Part shown: positions 44,267 through 53,514 of the stretch, piece after piece
Numbering within the stretch: position 1 is the stretch's first letter
Layout of the letters: each line of letters opens with the position of its first letter
Source: Pseudomonas plecoglossicida NBRC 103162 = DSM 15088
GTDB taxonomy: Bacteria; Pseudomonadota; Gammaproteobacteria; Pseudomonadales; Pseudomonadaceae
DNA: 64,000 nucleotides
Assembly (NCBI RefSeq): GCF_000730665.1
Contig: NZ_BBIV01000025.1
Location: 21,489 to 85,488, forward strand
Direction: 5' to 3'
Translations under genes and position numbers: made by a program
Notes under the pieces: model-generated
The model's database searches: none
The model's input: only the letters and a program-made list of their open reading frames with translations
What the model was told of the DNA's origin: nothing

Positions 44267-45835
44267 ATGAAGTCCAGTAGAGCATGGTTGTCGATGGCTG
44301 CCCTCGCAGCCACGGCAACGTTAGCGGCAGGGCTGGCCAATGCGGCGGACAAGCCGAACATCCTGGTGATTTTCGGTGACGATATCGGCCAGACCAACAT
44401 CAGTGCCTATGGCAAGGGCGTGGTCGGTTACCAGACGCCGAACATCGACCGCATCGCCAGGGAAGGCATGTTGTTCACCGACTACTATGCCGAGAACAGT
44501 TGTACGGCAGGGCGGTCGACCTTCATCACCGGCCAGTCGGCGCTGCGCACCGGCTTGTCCAAGGTCGGCATGCCCGGCGTACCGGTCGGGCTGCAGGCGC
44601 GGGACGTGACCATTGCTCAGGCGCTCAAGGCCGAAGGCTATGCTACGGGACAGTTCGGCAAGAACCATTTGGGCGACCGTGACGAATACCTGCCCACCAA
44701 CCATGGCTTCGACGAGTTCTTCGGCAATCTCTACCACTTGAACGCCGAAGAAGAGCCGGAGCGCCCTTATTGGCCGAAAGACGACACAGAGTTCGTCAAG
44801 GCGGCGTCACCACGCGGTGTGATCAAGTCCAGCGCCGATGGCAAGATCGAAGACACCGGTGCCCTGACCAAGAAACGCATGGAAACCATCGACGACGAGA
44901 CCACCCAGGCCGCGATCAACTTCATCGACAAGCAGGTCAAGGCCAACAAGCCGTTCTTCGTCTGGATGAACACCACCCGCATGCACGCCTTCACCCACGT
45001 GCGCGAGTCGATGCAAGGGCAGAGCGGCATGGTCGGCAACGACTATGCCGACGGCATGCTGGAACATGATGGCGATGTCGGCAAGCTGCTCAAGACCCTG
45101 GACGACCTGAAGGTCGCAGACAATACCATCGTCGTCTACACCACCGACAATGGCCCGAACCAGTGGTCCTGGCCAGATGCGGCGACTACCCCGTTCCGCA
45201 ATGAAAAGAACTCCAACTGGGAGGGTGCCTTCAGGGTGCCGGCAATGGTGCGCTGGCCAGGCAAGATCAAGCCTGACACGATCAATACGCAGATGATGTC
45301 CGGGCTCGACTGGTTCCCGACCCTGCTGGCGGCAACCGGCGATACCGATATCAAGGACCGCTTGCTCAAGGGCGCCGATGTGGGGGGCAAGAACTTCAAG
45401 GTCCACCTGGACGGCTTCAACCAACTCGACATGCTCACGGGCAAGACCGACAAGAGCGCTCGCTCCGAGTTCTACTATTTCAACGATGATGGCGAACTCG
45501 TGTCGATGCGTTATGGCGACTGGAAAATCGTCTTCTGCGAGCAACGTGCGCCCGGTGGCTTCGCAGTCTGGAGCGAACCGTTCACGTGTCTGCGGGTTCC
45601 GAAGATGTTCAACCTGCGCATGGACCCGTACGAGCGCGCCGATGTGGTCTCTGACCAGTACAACGACTGGCTGACCAAGAACGACTACCTTGTCTTCAAC
45701 GGCATCAAGAAGGCCGCCGCTTTCCTGCAGACATTCGTCGACTATCCTCCCAGCCAGCGGCCTGCAAGCTTCAGCATCGACCAGATCCGTGCCGATGTGG
45801 ACAAGAAGATCGAGGAGAAGATGAACAAGCAGTGA
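44267..45835 (+). CDS. Type I arylsulfatase
   Basis: A 522-residue exported sulfatase. The signal peptide (LSMAALAATATLAAGLANAA) leads into the metal-binding start NILVIFGDDIGQTNISAYG; the formylglycine site is CTAGR (79-83, in ENSCTAGRSTFITGQSALRT), and metal-ligand/active-site residues are in GYATGQFGKNHLGD and VYTTDNGPNQWSWPDA. The Cys at 79 must be oxidised to formylglycine by a maturation enzyme, which is not encoded in the window. It hydrolyses sulfate esters in the periplasm. GGAG precedes ATG 44267. A REP pair follows the gene. Confidence 0.93.
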   Translation: MKSSRAWLSMAALAATATLAAGLANAADKPNILVIFGDDIGQTNISAYGKGVVGYQTPNIDRIAREGMLFTDYYAENSCTAGRSTFITGQSALRTGLSKVGMPGVPVGLQARDVTIAQALKAEGYATGQFGKNHLGDRDEYLPTNHGFDEFFGNLYHLNAEEEPERPYWPKDDTEFVKAASPRGVIKSSADGKIEDTGALTKKRMETIDDETTQAAINFIDKQVKANKPFFVWMNTTRMHAFTHVRESMQGQSGMVGNDYADGMLEHDGDVGKLLKTLDDLKVADNTIVVYTTDNGPNQWSWPDAATTPFRNEKNSNWEGAFRVPAMVRWPGKIKPDTINTQMMSGLDWFPTLLAATGDTDIKDRLLKGADVGGKNFKVHLDGFNQLDMLTGKTDKSARSEFYYFNDDGELVSMRYGDWKIVFCEQRAPGGFAVWSEPFTCLRVPKMFNLRMDPYERADVVSDQYNDWLTKNDYLVFNGIKKAAAFLQTFVDYPPSQRPASFSIDQIRADVDKKIEEKMNKQ

Positions 45836-45860
45836 CCCGCTGAACGCTTGCACGATCCCT

Positions 45861-45928
45861 GCGGGAGCCGGCTTGCCGGCGATAGGGCCAGCCTGTTCGG
45901 GCCCTGTCGCCGGCAAGCCGGTTCCCAC
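45861..45928. repeat. Inverted pair of REP elements
   Basis: GCGGGAGCCGGCTTGCCGGC and TCGCCGGCAAGCCGGTTCCC face each other, 25 bases after the sulfatase stop and just before the next gene. Confidence 0.85.
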
Positions 45929-45980
45929 AAGGCAAAGGGCTTTTGCAGTGCTCAACCTTCACCTGACAAGGGCTTCGTGC

Positions 45981-48509
45981 ATGGCATCACCAGCAGTATC
46001 CTCCGCAGTCACCGACTCACCGCGAGCCAAGGCACATCTTTCGGTGCTGGTGCCGGCAGCGTTGCTCTTCCTCTCCGGCGCCGCCGGCCTGGTCTATCAA
46101 GTCCTCTGGATCAAACAACTGTCGCTGGTGGTCGGCGTGGAAGTGCACGCCGTGGCCACCGGCATCAGTGCCTTCTTCGCAGGCCTGGCCCTGGGCGGCC
46201 TGTTGTTCGGGCGCTGGGCGGACCGCTTGCAGCGCCCGGTGATGCTCTATGTGTGCCTGGAACTGGCCGTGGCCCTGCTGGGTATCGGCGCCACGCTGGC
46301 CCTGGCCAATGCCGCGGGGCCGTTTGCGCGCCTTGAAGGCAGCGCCGGCCTGTTCGCCTGGGCGCTGCCGTTCACCTTGGTCGGGCTGCCTGCCTTGCTC
46401 ATGGGCGGGACCTTGCCTGTGCTGGTACGCGCGCTGGCACCCGCCACGGGGCAGTTGGCAGAGGCGGGCGGCCGGCTGTACGCGGCCAACACCGCAGGCG
46501 CCATCGCCGGCACCTTGCTGGCAGCGTTTGTGCTGCTGCCCCACCTGGGCGTCACCGGCAGCGCCTGCGCAGCGGCTGCACTCAACCTGCTGGCCGCCCT
46601 GGGTGCCTGGTTCGCGCGGCGCCGCGATGCTGCGCTGCCTTTACCAGCCACGCCGTCGTCGACCCCACGCAGTGCGCAGGCGCGGCTCGCCATTGGCCTG
46701 TACTGCATCGCCGGTGGCGTCGCCTTGGGTTACGAAGTGGTGTGGAGCCAGTCGATCGTCCCGTTCATGAGCACCCGGGCGTTCGCCTTCGCCGTGGTAC
46801 TGGCCACCTACCTGGGTGGCCTGCTCGCTGGCAGCGCCGTGTATGCCCGGCGCGCCGACCGTATCCGCGATCCCTGGGGCCTGTTCGGCCTGCTGATCGC
46901 GTTGGCCGGTTTGCTGGCCCTACTGCAGCTGGCCGGGCTCGGGCGCTGGCTGGTGCTGGCGCAGACCCAGGCGGAAATGCTCGCCTTGCAGCTGTTCGGC
47001 AGCGAACTGGTCGGCATGTGTGCGCGTTTCGCGACAGCTGCGCTGTGCATGGTGCTGCTCCCGACCACCCTGCTGGGCGCCGCCTTCCCGCTGGCCCTGC
47101 GCCTGGTGGTGGACAGTGGCCATGTGGGGCGTGATGTGGGTGCGGTGGTGGCGCTCAATACCTTGGGTGGCATCGTCGGTGTGCTGCTCACCGGCTTCGT
47201 GCTGGTGCCGCAGTTGGGTCTGGTGCGCGCCTTGGGCGTGCTGGCCGGCCTGGCGGCGCTGGTCGGCCTGCTGGCGGTGTGGCGGGGTCACGGGGTGGGG
47301 CGCCCGGCAACCCTCGGCGTGATCGCCACGGCGGCGGCCACGTTGTTGGTGACCTTCCTCACACCACCCCAGCGCCTGGCCGAACTGCTGCCCGGCGCGC
47401 GCAACGGGCAGCTCACTTACTACCACGAGGGCAAGGGCGGTACCGTCGCCGTGGTCAAGCAGGGGCGCCCGGGTCAGACTTTCAGCCGGCTGTACATCCA
47501 GGGCGTGTCCAACACCGGCGATGCCATGCCATCGCTGCGCTACATGCGCCTGCAGGCCTTGTTGCCGTTGCTGATCCACCGTGGCGAGCCGCGTTCGGCG
47601 CTGGTCATCGGCTTCGGCACCGGCATCACCGCCGGGGCGATGCTGCGCTACCCAGGGCTGGAGCGCCCGGTGGTGGCGGAACTGCTGCCCGAGGTGCTGC
47701 AAGCGGCGCCGCACTTCGCCGGAAACTTCGCCGCCGTGACCGACCCGCGCCTGGATATCCGCCTGCGCGATGGCCGCCGCGAACTGCTGCGCAGCGAGGA
47801 GCGCTACGACCTGGTGACCCTGGAGCCGCCGCCACCCTCGGCCGCCGGCGTGGTCAACCTGTATTCGCGCGACTTCTACCAGCTGGCCGCCTCGCGCCTG
47901 CAACCCGGCGGGCTGGTGGCGCAGTGGCTGCCCTTGCCGACCCAGAACGAAGAGGACAGCCGCGCCCTGGTGCGCAGCTTCATCGAGGTATTCCCCCATG
48001 CGTCACTGTGGTCGACCGAGTTCCACGAAATGCTCCTGATCGGTTCGCTGCAGCCCATGGAGCTGGATGTGCCGCGGATTCGCCAACGCCTGGCGCAAGC
48101 ACCGGTGGCCTCGGCCCTGGCCGAGGTCGGGGTGGATTCGGTGCAGGCGCTGCTGGCGACCTGGATCACCGATCGCGCCGGCCTCGAGCGTTTCGCCGCC
48201 AATGCCTTGCCGGTGACCGATGACCAGCCGCGCATCGAGTACGCCGGCTGGGCACGGCCACGGGAAATCACCCGGGTGCTGCCGACCTTGCTGGCGCTCA
48301 GGGGGGCGCCGCCATTGCAGGGCGCCGAGCCTGCGTTCGCCAGCGCGGTGAACGACCGCTGGCGGGCCCTCGAGCGCTTCTACAGCCTCAGCCTGCATGC
48401 CTACAACGGCAACCGCCAGGCCTGGGCGGTGGAGGCCCGCGAGCTGGCCCGCAGCGACGGCGACAACCCCTATTTCCGCTGGTTCCTGGGGCCGGGCTCA
48501 CGCCAGTGA
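45981..48509 (+). CDS. Membrane-fused spermidine-synthase-like protein
   Basis: An 842-residue protein. Residues 1-~480 hold about twelve or more hydrophobic helices with MFS-like loops (GLLFGRWADRLQRPVML, PALLMGGTLPVLVRAL); the remainder is a Rossmann-type spermidine-synthase-like domain (GKGGTVAVVKQG, ALVIGFGTGITAGAMLRYPG, NLYSRDFYQLAASRLQPGGL). At the position of the catalytic Asp of true spermidine synthases (DxSDP) this protein reads LEPPPPSAAG, so aminopropyl transfer is doubtful. Substrate unknown; the membrane half suggests action on a lipid or transported compound. ATG 45981 starts the hydrophobic part; upstream in-frame codons run through the REP element. Confidence 0.85.
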   Translation: MASPAVSSAVTDSPRAKAHLSVLVPAALLFLSGAAGLVYQVLWIKQLSLVVGVEVHAVATGISAFFAGLALGGLLFGRWADRLQRPVMLYVCLELAVALLGIGATLALANAAGPFARLEGSAGLFAWALPFTLVGLPALLMGGTLPVLVRALAPATGQLAEAGGRLYAANTAGAIAGTLLAAFVLLPHLGVTGSACAAAALNLLAALGAWFARRRDAALPLPATPSSTPRSAQARLAIGLYCIAGGVALGYEVVWSQSIVPFMSTRAFAFAVVLATYLGGLLAGSAVYARRADRIRDPWGLFGLLIALAGLLALLQLAGLGRWLVLAQTQAEMLALQLFGSELVGMCARFATAALCMVLLPTTLLGAAFPLALRLVVDSGHVGRDVGAVVALNTLGGIVGVLLTGFVLVPQLGLVRALGVLAGLAALVGLLAVWRGHGVGRPATLGVIATAAATLLVTFLTPPQRLAELLPGARNGQLTYYHEGKGGTVAVVKQGRPGQTFSRLYIQGVSNTGDAMPSLRYMRLQALLPLLIHRGEPRSALVIGFGTGITAGAMLRYPGLERPVVAELLPEVLQAAPHFAGNFAAVTDPRLDIRLRDGRRELLRSEERYDLVTLEPPPPSAAGVVNLYSRDFYQLAASRLQPGGLVAQWLPLPTQNEEDSRALVRSFIEVFPHASLWSTEFHEMLLIGSLQPMELDVPRIRQRLAQAPVASALAEVGVDSVQALLATWITDRAGLERFAANALPVTDDQPRIEYAGWARPREITRVLPTLLALRGAPPLQGAEPAFASAVNDRWRALERFYSLSLHAYNGNRQAWAVEARELARSDGDNPYFRWFLGPGSRQ

Positions 48510-48564
48510 ACCCTGTGCTATCACTAGAGGAATGCCGTTCGTCCGTGTGCCCAGGGAGTGTGCA

Positions 48565-50199
48565 ATGAACCACCTTTTTCGCCTGCTGCTGGTGTGGCTG
48601 CTGCTGTTGCCCGCGGTGGGGCAGGGCAGTGACACAGCCGGCAGCAACGCTGATGGCGTACCCGCCGATCCGGCCGAGCTGGTCATCGCCAATCGCAGCA
48701 TCTTCACGTTCAATGCCACGCTGCTTGGCGAAACCCCGGCAGCACGCGTGCAGCGAGCCAAGGCGGTGATCGAGGAGGCCCTGCGCGGCAACGACGACCT
48801 GCAGGTCAGTGTCGACAAGATTCTCAACAGCCACATGGTGCTGCTCGGCGGCCATCGTGCCTTCATCGTCGCGCCGCTGGACCTGGGCGTGAATGGCGGT
48901 GACACGCGCCTGGCCGCCGAGCAGGCCGCCGCAGAACTGCGCCAGGTGGTGGAAGAAACCGGGGAAGCGCGCAGCCTACGGTTTTTGCTCAAGGCGCTGG
49001 GCTGGTCGGCACTGGTGACCGTGATCTTCGTGGGGCTGATCAAGGCCGCCAACTGGGGCCGACGCAAGCTGCGCGGGGTGCTGACGCAGTTGATGCGCGA
49101 ACGCGCCAAGCAGATTCGCGTCGGCCAGTTGCCGCTGTTCGACATGCAATACGTGTATTACCTGACCGATCGCCTGCTGCGGCTGGTGTACTGGGTGGTG
49201 GTCTTCCTGTTCAGCTACCAGTGGCTGAGCTTCGTGCTGTCGCAGTTCCCCTATACCCGGCCGTGGGGTGAAAGTCTCAACGTGCACCTGCTCGATCTGC
49301 TGCGCTACTTGCTGCACGGCATCCTGCAGGCCATCCCCGGCATTGCCGTGGCGGTGATGATTTTCTTCATCGCCCGGGGTATCAGCGGTTTCAGCCGGCG
49401 CATGCTGGAACGTATCGCCCGCCCGGGCACAGTCAAGTGGCTGACCGAGGAAACCCTGCAGCCGACCACCCGCCTGACTTCGCTGGCGATCTGGCTGTTC
49501 GCCCTGGTGATGGCCTACCCGTACTTGCCAGGCTCGGGCACCGATGCCTTCAAGGGCCTGTCGGTACTGCTCGGCCTGATGATCTCCCTGGGGGCTTCCA
49601 GCGTGGTCGGGCAGGCCGCGGCGGGGCTGATCCTGACCTACTCGCGCACCTTGAAGGCCGGCGAGTACGTGCGGGTGGGCGACAACGAAGGCACGGTGAC
49701 CGAAGTCGGCATGTTCAACACCACCATCCGTACCGGGCTGGGCGAGGTGCTGACCTTGCCCAACTCGATGATCACAGGCTCGGTGACGCGCAACTATTCG
49801 CGCGTGGTCCAGGGCCAGGGCTATATCGTCGATACCGTGGTCACCATCGGCTATGACACGCCGTGGCGCCAGGTCGAGGCGATGCTGGTGGAGGCGGCCG
49901 AACGTACCGAAGGTATTGTCGCCAAGCCCAGGCCGCAGGTGTTCCAGACCGGGCTGTCGGACTTCTACCCGGAGTACCGCCTGGTGGCCCAGGCCGTGCC
50001 CAGCGAGCCGCGGCCAAGAGCGGAGCTGCTGAGCCTGCTGCATGCCAACATCCAGGATGTGTTCAACGAGTACGGCGTGCAGATCATGTCGCCGCATTAC
50101 CTGGGTGATCCGGCGCAGGAGAAGCGGGTACCACGGGAAAAATGGTTCGCCGCTCCGGCCCGCGATCCTTCCACGAAGCCGGACGACCAGCCGGGCTAG
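48565..50199 (+). CDS. MscS-family mechanosensitive channel
   Basis: A 544-residue protein with signal peptide (LLLVWLLLLPAVGQGSD), a periplasmic N-terminal domain of about 125 residues, about five membrane helices and a conserved MscS core: pore helix ISLGASSVVGQAAAGLILTY, then beta-domain KAGEYVRVGDNEGTVTEVGM and LTLPNSMITGSVTRNYSR, ending in the cytoplasmic alpha/beta domain. It is a large variant compared with MscS (286 residues). AGGGAG precedes ATG 48565. It releases solutes on hypo-osmotic shock or acts as a small-ion channel. Its stop codon overlaps the stop of the convergent AraC gene. Confidence 0.9.
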   Translation: MNHLFRLLLVWLLLLPAVGQGSDTAGSNADGVPADPAELVIANRSIFTFNATLLGETPAARVQRAKAVIEEALRGNDDLQVSVDKILNSHMVLLGGHRAFIVAPLDLGVNGGDTRLAAEQAAAELRQVVEETGEARSLRFLLKALGWSALVTVIFVGLIKAANWGRRKLRGVLTQLMRERAKQIRVGQLPLFDMQYVYYLTDRLLRLVYWVVVFLFSYQWLSFVLSQFPYTRPWGESLNVHLLDLLRYLLHGILQAIPGIAVAVMIFFIARGISGFSRRMLERIARPGTVKWLTEETLQPTTRLTSLAIWLFALVMAYPYLPGSGTDAFKGLSVLLGLMISLGASSVVGQAAAGLILTYSRTLKAGEYVRVGDNEGTVTEVGMFNTTIRTGLGEVLTLPNSMITGSVTRNYSRVVQGQGYIVDTVVTIGYDTPWRQVEAMLVEAAERTEGIVAKPRPQVFQTGLSDFYPEYRLVAQAVPSEPRPRAELLSLLHANIQDVFNEYGVQIMSPHYLGDPAQEKRVPREKWFAAPARDPSTKPDDQPG

Positions 50200-51209
50200 A
50201 GGTTGGCGATCTGCAAGTCGCCGTACTGCCGGCGGTGCTCCAGCGGCGTCAGGTCGAACCAGCGCAGGTGCGCGCGGCAGAACGAGGTGGTGCGGCGATA
50301 GCCCAGTTCGCTGGCGATCTGCCCCACGGTCAGGCTGGTCTTGCGCAGCATCTGCTGCGCCTGGCGGCGGCGGATGGCGTCCAGACAGTCCTCGAACTCG
50401 ATGTCGTCGCAGGCCAAGTGGCGTTGCAGGGTGCGCGGGTTCATGTCCAGGGCCATCGCCACCTGTTCCAGGGTGCAGCGTTGAGCAGGCAGCAGCATCT
50501 GGATCTTGCGCTCTACCGAGGCCAGCAGGCTGTCGCACGGCAGGGCCTGGTTCTCCAGGAAATGGCGGACGATGGCGTGCAGGTCGGGGTCATGGTGCAC
50601 GCAGGTCTCCTCCAGCACGTCTGCCGCCAGCACCAGGCTGTTGTGGGTGTGGCCGAACAGTACCGGGCAGTCGAAGTAGCGCAGGTAGCCCGCCGCATCG
50701 CCCAGCGCCTGGTGGCGGAAGGTCACGGCGCGGGGGCGCAGGGGCGTGCCACGCAGTTCGTTGATCAGCAACCTGGCGCCCATGACCGACTTTTCGACGA
50801 TCTGTGGCGTCTGCTCGGAGCCGGGCAGGCCGTTGTCGAAGTACAGCAGGGCCTGGCCGGCGCGATGTTCCAGGCGAAATTGAATGGCCGGGCTGTAGTG
50901 GCGCATGTAGCGGATCACGGCCACCAGGGCGTGGCCGACAGTGGGTGCCGAGACCGCCAGGTGGCGCAGCGGGCCGACCAGTGTCGTGCCCTGGCGCAAG
51001 GCGAGTTCAAGGCCGAAGCGCGGCAGGCTGAGGGCCTGTGCGCTGCCTTCGAGTAATTGCACGACGCTGATATAGGGCAGGGTCTTGCCATAATTGCCGA
51101 CCACATCCAGGCCGATCTGCAGCGGGGCCAGAAAGTCCTGCTGCAGTGCGCCGTGCTCGGCCAGTAGCTGATCGAAATGCAGCAGAGCGCTGCCGCGAAT
51201 GCTGTCCAT
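50196..51209 (-). CDS. AraC-family regulator, ArgR/OruR-like type
   Basis: A 337-residue regulator. The N-terminal ~200 residues are the Arabinose_bd-type domain of the OruR group (QGTTLVGPLRHLAVSAPTVG, AIQFRLEHRAGQALLYFD). The C-terminus has the double helix-turn-helix (VAMALDMNPRTLQRHLACDD and IASELGYRRTTSFCRAHLRW), ending DLTPLEHRRQYG. This subtype usually controls nearby lipid or small-molecule metabolism genes. ATG 51209. Next genes on the same strand, upstream, encode a DUF3313 lipoprotein and a FadL-type porin; a hairpin separates it from them. Confidence 0.85.
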   Translation of the reverse strand: MDSIRGSALLHFDQLLAEHGALQQDFLAPLQIGLDVVGNYGKTLPYISVVQLLEGSAQALSLPRFGLELALRQGTTLVGPLRHLAVSAPTVGHALVAVIRYMRHYSPAIQFRLEHRAGQALLYFDNGLPGSEQTPQIVEKSVMGARLLINELRGTPLRPRAVTFRHQALGDAAGYLRYFDCPVLFGHTHNSLVLAADVLEETCVHHDPDLHAIVRHFLENQALPCDSLLASVERKIQMLLPAQRCTLEQVAMALDMNPRTLQRHLACDDIEFEDCLDAIRRRQAQQMLRKTSLTVGQIASELGYRRTTSFCRAHLRWFDLTPLEHRRQYGDLQIANL

Positions 51210-51247
51210 GATATCGCGCCTCGATGGCCGAGCGTGGAAGTGCTACG

Positions 51248-51277
51248 CCCCACTGCAGGCTCGGCCCTGCAGTGGGG
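51248..51277 (-). terminator. Hairpin after the DUF3313 lipoprotein gene
   Basis: CCCCACTGCAGG and CCTGCAGTGGGG form a perfect 12-bp stem with a 6-base loop, 9 bases beyond the stop of the DUF3313 gene. No T-run on the minus strand. Confidence 0.55.
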
Positions 51278-51286
51278 TGGGGCGGT

Positions 51287-51955
51287 TTACTTTCTCAGAG
51301 ACTGGAACGAGCTGACCATGTCCTTGGCCCAGCCATCGAGCACAGCCTTGGCGTCCTTGGCCTGCATGACCTGGGACGAGTTCTCGAGCTCCGTGCCGGC
51401 GCCTTTGCGCACCACTTCGGCCACCACCTGGTTGGTCTCGCCGTCGAGGAATGCGGCTTCGGTGGCGATGCTGGTGTCCTGGTCGCGGATACCGGTGGCG
51501 GTGCTGATACCGGCGGCGATCAGCGCGATCGGGATGACTTCATACGGGCGCAGGCTCTTGGTCTGGGCACTGACGGCGGTGATCGCCGGGCGCACTACCA
51601 GGACGCGCGGGCCTGGGCTCTTGGCCAGCGGCAGTACCTGGGAGAAGTGGTTCTTGAGGGTCTGGTCGTAGTAGTTGGTGATGCCCTGCAGGGTGGCTTG
51701 CGGCACCTTCTCGGTCGGTTGCGGTTTCGGGTAGAGCTGGCTCGGTTCGATGTAGACGCTGCTGTAGCGCTTGGCGTCGATCCCGGGCTTGATCCAGCGC
51801 ATCACCGGTGCTCCGGAAGGCGACTCGCCTTCCTTGAGAATGCTGTAGTCCTTGAGGAAGCCCGAATACTGGTCGGACTCCACGTACTTGCTGGCACAGC
51901 CTTGCAGCATGAGCGTTGCAAGGCACAGCGATGCAGCTAACGACTTGGTATTCAT
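51287..51955 (-). CDS. DUF3313-family lipoprotein
   Basis: A 222-residue lipoprotein: signal SLAASLCLATLMLQGCASKY with lipobox LQGC (Cys near residue 20), then a DUF3313 body (GFLKDYSILKEGESPSGAPV, AKRYSSVYIEPSQLYPKP, GPRVLVVRPAITAVSAQTK). DUF3313 proteins are outer-membrane lipoproteins of unknown function. ATG 51955 has GAAGGAG upstream. It follows the FadL-type gene by 51 bases on the same strand and may be in the same transcript. Confidence 0.88.
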   Translation of the reverse strand: MNTKSLAASLCLATLMLQGCASKYVESDQYSGFLKDYSILKEGESPSGAPVMRWIKPGIDAKRYSSVYIEPSQLYPKPQPTEKVPQATLQGITNYYDQTLKNHFSQVLPLAKSPGPRVLVVRPAITAVSAQTKSLRPYEVIPIALIAAGISTATGIRDQDTSIATEAAFLDGETNQVVAEVVRKGAGTELENSSQVMQAKDAKAVLDGWAKDMVSSFQSLRK

Positions 51956-52006
51956 GCAGCTTCTCCTTCTTACGATGATCGATGTCCTGCAGCCGCGAAG
52001 CGTGCC

Positions 52007-53329
52007 TCAGAAACGCCAGGTCGCGCCAGCCCCCAGGATGTGCAGCGCACTGTTTTCAGTATTGCCCGAAAGGGTTTTGCCAGAGCGTGCCTTGGTCTGC
52101 TCGATGTCCATGTCGCCGAGCCAGACCAGGGTGTAGGCCATGTGCAGGTCCAGGCCTTCTTCGAGCTGGTAATTGACCCCGGCCGCCAGCCGCCAGGCTT
52201 CGCCCATGGGGTTGTCGACGGTGCGGTCCTTGTCGTCCACGGCCGAGCTGTCGTAGCCAAGGCCAAGGCTCCAGCGCCATTGCCGGGTGGCCTGGTACTG
52301 TGCGCCCACCGAGGCGTGCCAGGTGTCCTTGTACTGGCGGTCGACCGTGCGGCTGGTGCCGCCGGCGTTGCTGTCGACTTCCACGCCGACGTCGCCGAAC
52401 TCGCTCCAGTCCTGCCAGTTGAGGCTGCCGAGCAGGGTCCATTGGTCGTCCAGTTCATGGGCGACGCTGAAGGTCACCGTCTGCGGCACGTTGAGGTCGA
52501 GCTCCAGCGAGTCCACGTCCAGGCGACGCAGGGCGGCGTTGAGCAGCGGGTTGTCGATGTCCTTGAGGTGCGGTTTGTCTTCGAACTCAAGCTTGACCTT
52601 GCTGGTGTAGGCCAGGCCCACGCGGGTGCGCGCATCGACCTGATAGAGCAGGCCGAGGTTGACGCCGGTGCCGACATCGGTGTCCTTGTATTCCAGCTGT
52701 CCGTCAGGCCGGTCGGCCAGGCCCAGCAGGTTGTTGTTGATGGCCATTTCGGTGCGGTAGTAGCCGAGCATGATCCGCGGGCCGATGCCAATGGAAAGGT
52801 CGTCGGTGAACTTGTAGGCCAAGGTCGGTTGAAAGGACACACCGATGATTGCGGCCTCTTGCGTGAAGTAGCGGCCAGCCCAGTCGTCGTCGTAATCCAG
52901 GGCCAGGCCGAAGTTGCCGTACATGCCAAAGCCGATGGCCGAACGCTCGTCGATCTGGTGGCTGACGAACAGGCTCGCGCCGGGCAGGTATTGCAGCGAA
53001 TTGCCGCCCTCGTTGCCGTCGAACTGGTTGTTGCTGTCGCGGGAGAAACGCAGGTCGCCGAGGATTACCTGGGCGTTGGCACTGAGCTGGGTGCCCTTGA
53101 GCCGGGTGATGCCCGCCGGGTTGCTCATCAGCACGCTGGGGTCGTTGGCCAGCGCGGCGGAGCCGGCGTTGGCCAGGCCGTTGCCTTCCTGGCCGGCTTC
53201 ATAGATGAGGATACCGCCGGCCCAGGCGGGGTTGCCCAGGCACAGGGTGATCAGGGCCACGGCCGACGCGAGCCTGGCAGGCGACCCCGCATTGGCGCCC
53301 TGTGCCGAGGCGTTTGGATAAAGGTTCAT
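52007..53329 (-). CDS. FadL/OmpP1-family outer-membrane transporter
   Basis: A 440-residue barrel protein with signal peptide (LASAVALITLCLGNPAWAGG) and the N-terminal hatch typical of FadL: GNGLANAGSAALANDPSVLM then SNPAGITRLKGTQLS. Later strands (PTLAYKFTDDLSIGIGPRIM, GLLYQVDARTRVGLAYTSKV) and terminal Phe (LGAGATWRF) fit the family. It takes up hydrophobic compounds such as long-chain fatty acids. ATG 53329 with GGAG upstream is preferred; an in-frame ATG at 53371 is possible. Neighbours: DUF3313 lipoprotein downstream, short possible leader peptide upstream. Confidence 0.9.
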   Translation of the reverse strand: MNLYPNASAQGANAGSPARLASAVALITLCLGNPAWAGGILIYEAGQEGNGLANAGSAALANDPSVLMSNPAGITRLKGTQLSANAQVILGDLRFSRDSNNQFDGNEGGNSLQYLPGASLFVSHQIDERSAIGFGMYGNFGLALDYDDDWAGRYFTQEAAIIGVSFQPTLAYKFTDDLSIGIGPRIMLGYYRTEMAINNNLLGLADRPDGQLEYKDTDVGTGVNLGLLYQVDARTRVGLAYTSKVKLEFEDKPHLKDIDNPLLNAALRRLDVDSLELDLNVPQTVTFSVAHELDDQWTLLGSLNWQDWSEFGDVGVEVDSNAGGTSRTVDRQYKDTWHASVGAQYQATRQWRWSLGLGYDSSAVDDKDRTVDNPMGEAWRLAAGVNYQLEEGLDLHMAYTLVWLGDMDIEQTKARSGKTLSGNTENSALHILGAGATWRF

Positions 53330-53418
53330 GTCGGTTACTCCGCTGCCCATGCCGTCGCTGTCGATGTCCATTCGCCTCGGTGGCACAGCGGCAGGGCCGA
53401 GGCCCTGCCGCTGTTGGA

Positions 53419-53514
53419 TCACACATCAAGGCGTGACGATCGGCCCAGTCGCCACAGGCGTGAAGGTTTTTCCAGGTGGCGGTCACGGTTCAACGATTTA
53501 GCACTCAATTTCAT
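53419..53514 (-). CDS. Possible 31-residue small protein or leader upstream of the FadL-type gene
   Basis: ATG 53514 is preceded by a very good AAAAGGAG at 7 bases and opens a short basic frame (MKLSAKSLNRDRHLEKPSRL...) ending at 53419, 89 bases before the FadL start. No function is evident; it may be a leader peptide or the broken start of a former gene, since another frame here reads GKTFTPVATGPIVTP and looks protein-like. Confidence 0.3.
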   Translation of the reverse strand: MKLSAKSLNRDRHLEKPSRLWRLGRSSRLDV

